Below, piece by piece: positions 32,501-40,142 of a DNA stretch of 55,045 bases. The notes below the pieces were generated by a model. It saw only the letters and a program-made list of their open reading frames with translations, was not told where the DNA came from and searched no databases. Every line of letters begins with the position of its first letter. The stretch's first letter is position 1. Position numbers and translations under genes: made by a program. Origin of the DNA: Streptantibioticus silvisoli (GTDB taxonomy: Bacteria > Actinomycetota > Actinomycetes > Streptomycetales > Streptomycetaceae); NCBI RefSeq assembly GCF_027947535.2, contig NZ_JAAGKO020000056.1, positions 1-55,045 on the forward strand. The letters are read 5' to 3'.

Positions 32501-33392
32501 AGGCGGTCCAGGTCAGCTTGATCTGGCCGGACTGCGGGGAGCTGTAGGCCAGGCTGCCGGGCGCGGTCGGCGCCTGGGTGTCACCGCTCTGGCCGGTGCG
32601 GGTGACGCTGTTGCTGTTGGCCGACTGGTTGCCGGCCGCGTCGTGCGCGCGCACGTAATAGGTGACGGTGGCACCGGCCGGCTGGGTGTCGGTGTACGTC
32701 AGGGCGCTCGCCGGGACGCTGGTGAGCAGCGTGTTGTTGGCGTAGACGTCGTAGCCGGTGACGGCGACGTTGTCGGTGGAGGCCTTCCAGGTCAGGTTGA
32801 TCTGCCCGGACTGCGGCTGGGTGTAGGCCAGGCCGCTGGGCGCGGTCGGCGGCGTGGTGTCGCCGGCCGAGGGGCCGTACACCTCGAACTCCGATATCTG
32901 GCCGGCCGGCCAGCCGGTGTTGGCGGTGATCAGCAGCCGCAGGTAACGGGTGGTGACCGAGGTGAAGTTGATGGTCACCGTGTTGTTGGTCGACGGGTCG
33001 AAGGTGTAACCGGTCGAGGTGACGATGTCGGAGTAGTTGCTGCCGTCGGTGCTGCCCTGCACCGACAACGTCTGCGTGCGGGTGGCCCAGTTGGACACCG
33101 GGAGTTTCAGGACCACCTGGTTGACGCCGACCGAGGCGCCCAGGTCGACCCCGAGCCACTGCGGGAAGGCGTTGTTGGCGCTCTCCCAGTAGGTGTTCTG
33201 GTCGCCGTCGTTGGCGTTGGAGGCCACGTAGTTCTGGCTGACGCCGCTGGAGGTCATCGTCCGGCCGGCCGCCAGGTTGGTGCCGGCGGCCGACGCCGCC
33301 AGCGGTTGCAGCACCGGCAGTGCCGATATGAGCAGTCCCAGCAGGGCCAGGACCACCGTTCTGAGCCGGGGGACCGTGCTTCTTCGTCTCAT
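29514..33392 (-). CDS. secreted GH87 alpha-1,3-glucanase (mutanase/mycodextranase type), multidomain
   Basis: The protein has 1292 residues. A Sec signal peptide (about 1-36, RTVVLALLGLLISALPVLQP) is followed by a discoidin (F5/8C) module (37-174), two fibronectin III modules (about 180-365), a second discoidin-like module (about 372-505) and two CARDB-like modules (about 510-730). A CBM6-like module (about 745-890) precedes a right-handed beta-helix catalytic region. In that region DGINLTNGS and STGDDSFALF place D1053, D1076 and D1077. The +23/+24 spacing of three aspartates matches my recollection of the catalytic set in GH87 enzymes. The enzyme should cleave alpha-1,3-glucan, as in fungal walls or mutan. 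GAGGATGAC precedes the ATG. It lies 237 bp after a GH71/99-like gene on the same strand. Confidence 0.85.
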   Translation of the reverse strand: MRRRSTVPRLRTVVLALLGLLISALPVLQPLAASAAGTNLAAGRTMTSSGVSQNYVASNANDGDQNTYWESANNAFPQWLGVDLGASVGVNQVVLKLPVSNWATRTQTLSVQGSTDGSNYSDIVTSTGYTFDPSTNNTVTINFTSVTTRYLRLLITANTGWPAGQISEFEVYGPSAGDTTPPTAPSGLAYTQPQSGQINLTWKASTDNVAVTGYDVYANNTLLTSVPASALTYTDTQPAGATVTYYVRAHDAAGNQSANSNSVTRTGQSGDTQAPTAPGSLAYSSPQSGQIKLTWTASTDNVGVTGYDVFRNGAKITSVSGSTLTYTDAQADTATVSYYVQAHDAAGNQSADSNTVTRTGSGGSGSNLAAGKPITGSANTYIYAPANADDNDLTTYFEGASYPSTLTVSLGANADVSAVVVKLNPDASWATRTQTIAVLGREQSATGFTTVAAAQQYTFNPSSGNSVSIPVSARISDVELSITSNSGAPGGQVAEFQVIGTPAPNPDLTITGSSWTPSAPVETDPVTVSATVKNIGTAAAPASSVNFYRGTTKVGTAAVGALAVGASSAVTAAIGTQTAGTYQLTAKVDEANTVIELNDGNNSYTNPSNLVVAPVQSSDLIASPVAWTPSNPAAGNTVNFSVTLKNQGTVATAGGGHAITLALKDSTGATVKTLTGTYTGTLAPGASGSPVAMGSWTAVNGKYTAHTTIAVDANELSVKQANNVSDTPLFVGRGANMPYDVYQAEDGQLGGAAQVVGPNRTIGDLAGEASGREAVTLDSTGSSVQWTTRASTNTLVTRFSIPDSSDGAGANATLDVYVNGTFLQAISLTSKYSWLYGDETSPSNTPSAGSPRHIYDEANAVLNETVPAGSVIKLQKDAANTSQYAIDYINTEQVAPVADPDPATYVTPAGFGQQDVQNALDQVRMDTTGKLVGVYLPAGQYQTSSKFQVSGKAVKVVGAGPWFTQFNAPSTESDTDVGFSIQSSANGSSFTGFGWFGNYTSRIDGPGKVFDLTDVSNITVDNVWIEHQVCAIWGTHVTGLTATNMRIRDTFADGINLTNGSQNNLVSNDEARSTGDDSFALFAAQDHNNSDLTGNTFQNLTALTPWRAAGVAVYGGDGNTVQNIYVADTLTYSGLTISSLNFGYPFQGFGASPQTVIQNVSLVRDGGHFWGGQVFGAVWCFSATQPFQGIRVNDLDITDPTYSGIMFQTDYSGSTALNPVTDTVFTDTSITGAQQSGDAYNAKSGYGIWANPLPEAGQGPAVGSATFKGLTESNNHVDIENTTSTFTVNVTQ

Positions 33393-33629
33393 GTCATCCT
33401 CGTTCGCCAACACGGCGCGGTGGGTGGGTTGCCGGGGTGCGCCGCGGCCCGCTCGGGTGCGGTGGCGGCGTTCCGGCGTGACGGGGAGGTGCGGCGGGCC
33501 GGTGCGGGCCCGGCGGGTGGCGCGGACGGCCGGACCGCGGGTGTCCGGCGCCGGGTCGGCGGACACTGGCGGCGGCCCGCGGCCGTGCCCGGGGGAGGTG
33601 GCCATGACGGGACGTCGGGCGGCGGCGGG
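33393..33629. other. spacer between the two alpha-glucan hydrolase genes
   Basis: The spacer is GC-rich with no recognised gene, promoter or operator. The two hydrolase genes have the same direction and may be cotranscribed. No strong terminator hairpin was found. Confidence 0.4.
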
Positions 33630-35324
33630 TCAGGCGGAGTAGACCTGGAGGCCGGAGAACTGCCCGGCGGGCCAGCCGGTGTTGGCGGTGACGACCACCC
33701 TGAGGTAGCGGACGTCGGCCGCCGCGGGGAACGTGACGGTGACGGTGTTGCCGGTGGCCGGGTCGAAGGTGTGGCCGGCCGCGGCGGCCAGCGTGGTGAA
33801 GGTCGATCCGTCGGTACCGCCCTGGACGGAGAAGGTCTGGGTCCGCGCGCCCCAGGCGGCCGACGGCGGCAGCGTGAGCACGATCCGCGCGGTGGCGGTG
33901 GTGGTGCCCAGGTCGACCTGGAGCCACTGCGGGAAGGCGTTGTCGGCGCTCTCCCAGTAGGTGTTGGGGTCGCCGTCGACCGCGTTGCCGCTGACGTAGC
34001 CCTGCGTGTGGCCGCTGTCGGAGGTGGGCCGGTTCAGCGCGAGGTCGGTACCGGGAGGGGTCCCGGTACCGGTCACCGGCGGGGTCGGACGGGTCGCGGT
34101 CAGGGCCAGCTGGCCCTTGAGCATCCGGCCGCCGTCGGCGGTCAGCCGCAGGTAGTAGTCCGACGAGCAGGCGGTCCCGTCCGCGTCCAGGGCGAGCAGC
34201 CCGGACCCGGTGGGGACCTGGGAGGCGTTCTCCGCGGTCTTGGCGATCTGGTTGCCCTCGCCGTACTCGTCGAACATGGAGATGTAGATGCCCTGGGCGC
34301 CGACCCGGACCATGTTGTAGAACTGCCGCCACATGAAGTCGCCGTGCGCGCGCTGGTTGGCCGAGACGTCACCGGGCAGCACGCAGGGCTGGTAGTCGAT
34401 GCCGTTGGCGTCGCAGTCCGCCTGGTCGGGGATGTTGACGTTCTGGTAGACCGAGTCGGAGTCGGCCGCGGTGCCGATGGCGCCGACCATCCACGGCGAC
34501 AGCATGTCGAACGCGTGGTAGACGCCGCTGTACCCGGCGCGTGAACCGCCGGTGCCGGTGCGCCACTCGCGCGGCACGCCGCCGATGACGTAGCAGCCCT
34601 GGCTCTTGAACCAGGTGACGACGTCCAGGCAGGTGGCCGCGTCCCAGGGGTGGTTGTCGTCGTTGAAGCCGAACCCCCAGATGCACACCACCGGTTGGCC
34701 GCTCTGCCGGGCGTAGGCGGTGGACGCGGTGTGGGCGGACATCTTCGCGGTCCAGTCGGCCTTGATCTCCGTCTGCATCGCGGTCCAGCCGGTGACGTCG
34801 TACATGACGTAGAACTTCACGTCGTTGGCCTCGGCCGAACTCCTGACCTTGGCGGCCATCGCGTCGCGGGTGGGGCCCTCGCTGCTGTTGGGGTTGAACC
34901 GCTGCAACGCCGCGGTGTCGCAGCCGTTCTGCCGCATCCACAGGAAGTGGGTGTCGACGGTCTGCTGGTCGTAGGAGGAGAACAGCGTCGCGGGCTGACC
35001 GTCGCCCAGATTCCCGTATCCGGTCCGGTAGGCGCCGGTGAACTCCCGCATGTCGGGCCACGCCTTGATGGCGTTGTTGGCCGGCGACGGTGTACGGGAC
35101 CAGTCCTGGCTCCAGTGCCACCAGCCGTCGATCGGCGCCCCGTCACCGGCGCAGGCGAACCAGCCCTGGTAGCCGACGGTGATCTTTCCCACCACGTCCC
35201 CCGCGGTGCCGGCCGCCGGGGTGGCGGTGCGCGGCGCGGCCGACGCCGAGGCGATGCCCGGCAACGCGCCGACCACCGATCCGGCCAGTACGGAGGCGAT
35301 GAACGTCCGGCGAGAAGCTCCCAT
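33630..35324 (-). CDS. secreted GH71/GH99-like glycoside hydrolase with C-terminal discoidin module
   Basis: The 564-residue protein has an N-terminal SRRTFIASVLAGSVVGALPG that looks like a Tat signal peptide, with cleavage near ASA-A at about 31. Residues about 45-410 contain KITVGYQGWFACAGDGAPID, WWHWSQDW, FNPNSSEGPTRDAMAAKV, FYVMYDVTGWTAMQTEIKAD and QGIYISMFDEYGEGNQI, typical of the GH71/GH99-like group. Residues about 430-564 form a discoidin module closely similar to that of the neighbouring GH87 enzyme (DGDPNTYWESADNAFPQWL against DGDQNTYWESANNAFPQWL). GH71 members cleave alpha-1,3-glucan and GH99 members alpha-mannan. Its neighbour favours alpha-glucan. GAGAGGGA precedes the ATG. Confidence 0.8.
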   Translation of the reverse strand: MGASRRTFIASVLAGSVVGALPGIASASAAPRTATPAAGTAGDVVGKITVGYQGWFACAGDGAPIDGWWHWSQDWSRTPSPANNAIKAWPDMREFTGAYRTGYGNLGDGQPATLFSSYDQQTVDTHFLWMRQNGCDTAALQRFNPNSSEGPTRDAMAAKVRSSAEANDVKFYVMYDVTGWTAMQTEIKADWTAKMSAHTASTAYARQSGQPVVCIWGFGFNDDNHPWDAATCLDVVTWFKSQGCYVIGGVPREWRTGTGGSRAGYSGVYHAFDMLSPWMVGAIGTAADSDSVYQNVNIPDQADCDANGIDYQPCVLPGDVSANQRAHGDFMWRQFYNMVRVGAQGIYISMFDEYGEGNQIAKTAENASQVPTGSGLLALDADGTACSSDYYLRLTADGGRMLKGQLALTATRPTPPVTGTGTPPGTDLALNRPTSDSGHTQGYVSGNAVDGDPNTYWESADNAFPQWLQVDLGTTTATARIVLTLPPSAAWGARTQTFSVQGGTDGSTFTTLAAAAGHTFDPATGNTVTVTFPAAADVRYLRVVVTANTGWPAGQFSGLQVYSA

Positions 35325-35862
35325 GCGAATCCCTCTCAAGGACCTCTTGGGGCGCGCGTCGGCGTCACCCCGGCCGGGGCCGGGGCTAGGGGCGCGGCCT
35401 CGGACAGAACGGACGGTGGCCCACCGCCGCAGAGCGTAGCTACGCCGACATCCGGGAGCAATATGTTGGACACGATACGAAAATATTTGACATCTGGTCT
35501 GCAAAGACCGGGATCTAGCCGGGTTCGCGCAGCTTCTGGGTCGCCGAATGACGATCTTTACGCAAACGGCTTGCGTACGTCTTGCGGTCGCCGTCGTACG
35601 GGGGCGCGGCGGTGCGGCGGGCGACGCGGCGGGCGCGGCTGGGCGCAGGGGCGTGCTGGGGGCGGCGGGCATGGTGAGCCCGGCGGCGGTGCGCTGGGTG
35701 CGGCGGTCGCCGCGGTGGGCGTGGCTGCGCGCGAGGGCGCGGCGGGGCGACGCGATGGGCGCGAGGATGCGGCAGGGCGACGCGGTGGGCGCGGCCCGTG
35801 GTGAGCGCGGCGGCGCGGAAAAGCCCGGACACGGGGTGGACCGCGCTGGCAGGATGCCCGGC
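35325..35862. other. 540-bp intergenic region with an AT-rich control segment
   Basis: No convincing gene is present. 35455-35510 is strikingly AT-rich for this DNA (AATATGTTGGACACGATACG, then AAAATATTTGACATC) and includes a GGTCT-GCAA-AGACC hairpin at about 35497-35510. It lies roughly 130 bp upstream of the GH71/99-like gene and probably holds its promoter and operators. 35600-35830 is GC-rich repetitive sequence with recurring GGCGACGCG(A/G)TGGGCGCG. Confidence 0.5.
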
Positions 35863-36705
35863 GTGAGTGAACCGCCGGGTGCCACCGTCCCGCCGCCTTC
35901 GGTGCTCGACGCCTTCGGGGTGCGGGGTACCCCCGTCCCGCTGGCCGGCGGACAGGGACGCAGTGTCCGGGTCGGCGGGTACGTCTTCAAGCCCGCCGAC
36001 GGCGCCGAGGAGGAGGCCGAGTGGGCGGCCGGTGTGCTCGAAGGGCTCGGGGCCGGGCGCGGCTTTCGCGTGCCGGTGCCGCTGCGCGCCGCGGACGGGC
36101 GCGGTGTCGTCGACGGCTGGACGGCCGGCGGGTTCGTGGCCGGTGAGCCGGGACCGCGGGGGCGCTGGCGTGAGGTGATCGGCGCCGGCCGGGCCTTTCA
36201 CGCCGCCCTTCGCGGAGTGCCGCGGCCCGGCTTCCTGGCCCGGCGCAGCCATCCTTGGGCGGTGGCCGACCGGGTGGCGTGGGGCGAGCAGGAGGTCGAG
36301 GTGGTCGCCGGGCTGGCCGAACCGTTCGCGGCCCTGCGGGCGCTGAGGCGTCCGGTGGAACAGCCGGCCCAGCTGGTGCACGGCGATCTCACCGGCAACG
36401 TGCTCTTCGCCGCGGGCCGGGCGCCCGCCGTCATCGACTTCTCGCCCTACTGGCGGCCCGCGATCCTGGCGGAGGCCGTCGTGGTGGTGGACGGCCTGCT
36501 GTGGTTCGGCCTGCCGCCCGGCCTGCTGACCGGCGGGGGCGATCGCCGCGACTGGCGGCAGGTGCTGATCCGCGCGCTGATCTTCCGGCTCGTCGCGCAC
36601 AGCGAACTCACCGGTCCCTCGGGGTACGTTCCGGCGGTCGAGCGGCGGCGGTTCGCGCGGGCGGCCGAGGCCGTGGTGCGCGGATCGGCCGGGCCCGGTC
36701 GGTAG
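35863..36705 (+). CDS. kinase-fold protein (aminoglycoside phosphotransferase-like, TIGR02569-type)
   Basis: The 280-residue protein contains a probable catalytic loop QLVHGDLTGNVLFAAGRAPAV followed by VIDFSPYWRPAILAEAVVVV, which matches the HGD..N and D-F-S/D motifs of the APH/ChoK kinase fold. An N-terminal part with FKPADGAEEEAEWAAGVLEGL carries the likely ATP lysine in YVFKPAD. Actinobacterial relatives are conserved proteins of unknown substrate. The GTG at 35863 is preferred because CAGGAT lies 7 bp upstream (leaderless type); the ATG at 35854 is an alternative. It is convergent with the GH78-like gene and shows no operon partner. Confidence 0.72.
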   Translation: MSEPPGATVPPPSVLDAFGVRGTPVPLAGGQGRSVRVGGYVFKPADGAEEEAEWAAGVLEGLGAGRGFRVPVPLRAADGRGVVDGWTAGGFVAGEPGPRGRWREVIGAGRAFHAALRGVPRPGFLARRSHPWAVADRVAWGEQEVEVVAGLAEPFAALRALRRPVEQPAQLVHGDLTGNVLFAAGRAPAVIDFSPYWRPAILAEAVVVVDGLLWFGLPPGLLTGGGDRRDWRQVLIRALIFRLVAHSELTGPSGYVPAVERRRFARAAEAVVRGSAGPGR

Positions 36706-36737
36706 CGGCCGGGCCCGGTCGGTAGCGGCCGGGCCAC
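36686..36737. repeat. 20-bp tandem repeat including the stop codon of the kinase-like gene
   Basis: CGGCCGGGCCCGGTCGGTAG is present twice in direct succession (36686-36705 and 36706-36725), followed by a partial third copy. The first copy ends with the TAG of the preceding gene, so duplication has left the coding frame unchanged. Confidence 0.8.
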
Positions 36738-36810
36738 GGCGGCCGGCGTGCGTTTGTGCGGGGAACGGCCCGGCGGCCCGGGTGGGCTGCCGGGCCGCCG
36801 GGAGGTGGGA

Positions 36811-39468
36811 CTACTGGACGTAGCACGCCTTGACCGTGCCGGAGTCGGGGTCGCCGAAGACGGCGTCGGAACACGCCGTGCCGCCGGAGACGCTGGCGTA
36901 GGAGTAGTGGCCGTCGGCGCCGTAGGCGACCTCGTGGGCGCCGGTGAACGAGCAGGTGCCGTTCTCCGTGGAGCAGGCGGTCCAGGTGCTGAACGTCGGC
37001 GGGGCGCCGACCAGGTAGCACTGCTTGGCGGAGTTGGGCGCCGGGTCGCCGAACACCGCGTTGGTGCACGGCGTTCCGCCGCCGCCGAGGGTGGCGTAGG
37101 CGTAGCTTCCGTTGCCGCCGTAGGCGACCGTCATCACGCCGCTGTAGGAGCACGTCGCGTTCTCGGCCGCGCAGGGTGTCCAACTACCGGCCGCCGGTGC
37201 CGCCGTCTGGGCGTAACAGGATTTGGCCACCCCGTTGTCGGGGTCGCCGAAGGCGCTGACGTCGCAGGGGGTGGCGCCGGAGGCGGACAGGTAGTTGAAC
37301 CGGCCGCCAGCGCCGAACGCCAGGACGGAGGCGCCGCTGACCGCGCAGCTGCCGTTCTCCACCGCGCACGGGGACCAGGTGCCGGGCAGCGCCTGGTAGG
37401 TGATGGGCGGCACGGTGCCGGTCGCCGGGTAACCGACGGTGTACGCACCGGGCTTGACCCCGCGGAAGTAGATGTAGTTCCCGTCCTTGTCGGCGCTGGT
37501 GATGCCGGTGGCGCCGGTGAAGGAGCTGCCGTTCCAGGCGGTGGCGCCGTTGATGGTCACCACGTGGTTCTGCCCGTAGGTGGGGACCGCGATGACGCCG
37601 GTGGAGCCGGTGTTGCCGGAGGAGTCGACCTGCATGCTGAAGTCGCCCGCGGTGCTGTGGTCGTAGGAGACGTGCAGGGTCTTGCCGGCCGCGACGGTCA
37701 GCGTGCCCTCGACGTGGGTGAGGTCGCCGGGGTGCGGGACGACCTGGTAGGTGCTGCCCGAGGGGCCGGTCGGCGAGATGCCGAGCACGTCGGTGGTCAG
37801 CGCGCCGGTCGGACCGGTGGACCAGCCGTGGGCCAGGCTGGTGTAGGCGCTGGGGTACGCGGTGAGCGTCCCGGTGTTGGAGTAGCCCTCCCAGAACGTC
37901 GATCTGGTCCCCAGCGGCGAGTTGAGCATGTAGCCCCACTCGGTCCTGATCAGGTTGAGCGCGTTGGTGTCGTCGCCGGCGGCGAAGTGCGCGTAGACCT
38001 CCATCGAGCCGGCGAACGGCGAGACGTTGTCGCTGAACTCCGGGGTCTGCGCGCCGACGGCGTTCCAGTTGCCGCGCAGGTCGGTGACGATGCTCTGCGC
38101 CTGCGCGGCGGAGGCGACGCCGTACCAGACGGCCAGCGAGTTGCCGTCCTGCGGGTGCAGGGTGCTGGACGGGTTGTCCTTGTACGCGCCCGCCGAGGCG
38201 TCCCACAGCGAGGAGTTGATCTGCGTCTTCAGCGCGGCGGCGCGGCTGGTCCAGCTGCTCGCCAGCGTGCTGTTGCCCTCCGCCTGGGCCAGGAGCGCGC
38301 CGTTGGTCAGCGACTCGTACAGAAGCGCGTTGGCCTCGATGTTCTCCCCGCCCTGGTCGCCGCGGGCCCAGTCGGCGTCGCCGGTGACGTCGAGCAGTCC
38401 GCCGCCGTCGATCTTGGCGGTGATGAAGTCGATCCCGAGCTGGTACTTCGACCAGATGCCGTCCAGCCAGCTCTTGTCGCCGGAGTACAGGTAGTAGTTG
38501 TAGGTGCCGATCAGCGTCCACATGTGGTACGTGTCGGAGCCGTAGAAGTTGAACTCCGGTCCGCCGTAAGGCAGTTCACCGGTGGACTTCTGGTTGTCGT
38601 ACATCGTGGTCAGCGAGTTGCGGGTGGCGGTGAGGTCGTCGGTGCTGACGTAGGCGGTCGGCACCGAGATGCCCATGTCGCCGGGCCAGACCGAACGGTC
38701 GCGCTTGGCGCCGTCGACCAGGACCTCGCTGCCGGTGCCGACGTCGCCGTTGTTCTCCCAGCCCGAGGCCGGCGCCGGCCAGACCCGGCCCTGGTCCGGG
38801 GCGATGGTGTCCAGCTGCACGGTGTAGGCGCCGGCCGCCCAGACCTGGTTGAGCAGGCTGTCGTTGGAGCAGAAGTAGTCGGGGTAGGCGGCGGGGTCGG
38901 CGACGCCCGGCGCGGCGGTGAAGTTCAGCGAGACGCTGTTGAGGTCGATCCAGCCGCTGGAGTTCATGAAGAGCGTCAGGTAGCGGAAGCCGCCGCGCAG
39001 CTTGTCGGTCGGCATGGTGTAGGAGCCGGCGCCGTTGACCGTGGTGGTCAGGGCGCCGTCCGCTCCGCCGCCGCCGTTGGAGGAGTCGCTGCTGTCACCG
39101 ACGAACTGAGACGATTCACTGAACGCCAGCCCCAGGCTCTGCCCGGCGCCGCTGGCCCCGGCGAAGCCGAGGGTGACGATGCCGCCGACCTCCTTGCCGA
39201 AGTCGAGGGTGACGGCCGAACCGGACCCCGTCAGGCGGGTCGTCGCCTTCGACAGCACGCCGGTCGGGTCGCTGACCGTGCCGGTGGTGGTGTAGACGGA
39301 CGCCGGCGCCAGCGTCCTGGACGTGGGGGCCACACTGGCCGCCGAGCACGAGGCGGCCGGGGTCGCCGCCGGCGCCGCGGCCGCGGTGACCATGGACGGG
39401 ATCGTCGCGGCGCCGCCGGCACCGAGAGCGAGGCAGACGGCGAGCATGGTGCGGATCACGCGTCTCAT
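36811..39468 (-). CDS. secreted GH78-like (alpha-L-rhamnosidase family) enzyme with three Cys-rich repeats
   Basis: The 885-residue protein has a Sec signal peptide (to about residue 36). A beta-sandwich region (about 40-190, with LTLFMNSSGWIDLNSVSLNF) leads into an (alpha/alpha)6 region carrying the GH78-type motif KRDRSVWPGDMGISVPTAYV and GGPEFNFYGSDTYHMWTLIG, GDADWARGDQGGENIEANAL and TFWEGYSNTGTLTAYPSAYT. From about residue 705 there are three about 56-residue repeats of pattern W-x2-C-x2-EN-x2-C, then C-x4-FGDP, then K-x-CY; four cysteines per repeat suggest disulfides. The repeats may bind substrate. The true sugar is unknown. AAGGAGG precedes the ATG (39468); GTG at 39471 is an alternative. 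Confidence 0.82.
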   Translation of the reverse strand: MRRVIRTMLAVCLALGAGGAATIPSMVTAAAAPAATPAASCSAASVAPTSRTLAPASVYTTTGTVSDPTGVLSKATTRLTGSGSAVTLDFGKEVGGIVTLGFAGASGAGQSLGLAFSESSQFVGDSSDSSNGGGGADGALTTTVNGAGSYTMPTDKLRGGFRYLTLFMNSSGWIDLNSVSLNFTAAPGVADPAAYPDYFCSNDSLLNQVWAAGAYTVQLDTIAPDQGRVWPAPASGWENNGDVGTGSEVLVDGAKRDRSVWPGDMGISVPTAYVSTDDLTATRNSLTTMYDNQKSTGELPYGGPEFNFYGSDTYHMWTLIGTYNYYLYSGDKSWLDGIWSKYQLGIDFITAKIDGGGLLDVTGDADWARGDQGGENIEANALLYESLTNGALLAQAEGNSTLASSWTSRAAALKTQINSSLWDASAGAYKDNPSSTLHPQDGNSLAVWYGVASAAQAQSIVTDLRGNWNAVGAQTPEFSDNVSPFAGSMEVYAHFAAGDDTNALNLIRTEWGYMLNSPLGTRSTFWEGYSNTGTLTAYPSAYTSLAHGWSTGPTGALTTDVLGISPTGPSGSTYQVVPHPGDLTHVEGTLTVAAGKTLHVSYDHSTAGDFSMQVDSSGNTGSTGVIAVPTYGQNHVVTINGATAWNGSSFTGATGITSADKDGNYIYFRGVKPGAYTVGYPATGTVPPITYQALPGTWSPCAVENGSCAVSGASVLAFGAGGRFNYLSASGATPCDVSAFGDPDNGVAKSCYAQTAAPAAGSWTPCAAENATCSYSGVMTVAYGGNGSYAYATLGGGGTPCTNAVFGDPAPNSAKQCYLVGAPPTFSTWTACSTENGTCSFTGAHEVAYGADGHYSYASVSGGTACSDAVFGDPDSGTVKACYVQ

Positions 39469-39670
39469 CACACTTGTCCTCCTTCACCAGGGGATTACGG
39501 TTCCACCGGACCGCCACCGGTCCCGGAAGGAGGACGCCGGACCGCCGACTGGCGCCGCCGCCGGGACCTTCGCGGGTCGGCGTGCCGAACGTGGCCGAGC
39601 TGAGAGCAGGTTGGCGCGCAGCAGCACGTGCGCGGGCGCGGCCGACGACCGGGGCGAGCACGCGTGCGGA

Positions 39671-39683
39671 TTAAAACGTTTCA
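39671..39683 (-). promoter_or_regulatory. putative LacI/GalR-family operator
   Basis: TTAAAACGTTTCA (on the minus strand TGAAACGTTTTAA) has the AAACGTTT palindromic core typical of LacI-family sites. It lies just downstream of the predicted transcription start of the GH78-like gene, a position suited to blocking transcription until a sugar inducer is present. No LacI-family gene is in this window. Confidence 0.55.
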
Positions 39684-39700
39684 TTCTCTGACCGTCGAAA

Positions 39701-39729
39701 ACGCTAAGGCGTGTGCATGTCACCGTCAA
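39701..39729 (-). promoter_or_regulatory. promoter of the GH78-like gene
   Basis: On the minus strand TTGACG (39729-39724), 17 bp, TAGCGT (39706-39701). The predicted start is near 39694. The operator-like AAACGTTT sequence follows at about +13. Confidence 0.7.
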
Positions 39730-40142
39730 GAGTCCTGGACGGATGCCGGAACGATGCCGCCCCAACCGGCGCCGCACGGGCGGCCGTTGACCGTTTCCGG
39801 GCGGCAGCGCACGCCGTACGGGCAGCGGCGCGAACGGATCGGGCAGCGGCGCGAAGGGGTGGAAAGCGGCCCGACCACCGGAGATCGCGGGGCCGGGGGG
39901 TCTCGACAGCACCGTGGATTTCAGGCCATGATCGGGCGAACATCGGCCATGTCGGCCGGTGGTGCAGCGCGTCGCCGAAGGCGTCGGCGGGCGGGGAACG
40001 GGCGCCGGTCCACCACGGGGTGAGGGGGAGGAATCCCGGGCGCTCTTGACTTGATCATGACATTTCCCCGACGGCTCCGCTCCCCCGGGCCCGCCCGGCG
40101 GGCCGCACGTCGGGCACGGACAGCGTAAGGAACGAAAACGGC
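39730..40142. other. intergenic region before the MFS/transketolase genes
   Basis: No gene is seen in about 410 bp. Repeated GCGGCGCGAACGG-like units occur at 39800-39860. Near 40047-40066 CTTGACTTGATCATGACATT holds the palindrome TGATCA and a possible -35, but no -10 at proper distance. The promoter for the MFS gene is therefore not located. AAGGAACG lies just before its ATG. Confidence 0.4.

Noticed and set aside
29463-34544. Very long open frame on the plus strand opposite the GH87 and GH71/99-like genes
   Set aside because: Its translation is repetitive Gly/Arg/Val/Asp sequence with no domain, and it is the antisense of two well-supported secreted enzymes. Long antisense frames are expected from strong third-position GC bias. 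The same applies to plus-strand frames opposite the cob genes.
35497-35510. GGTCTGCAAAGACC as a DasR (dre) site
   Set aside because: dre sites have GGTCT and AGACC directly abutting; here four bases separate them, so it is at best a different operator or a small hairpin.
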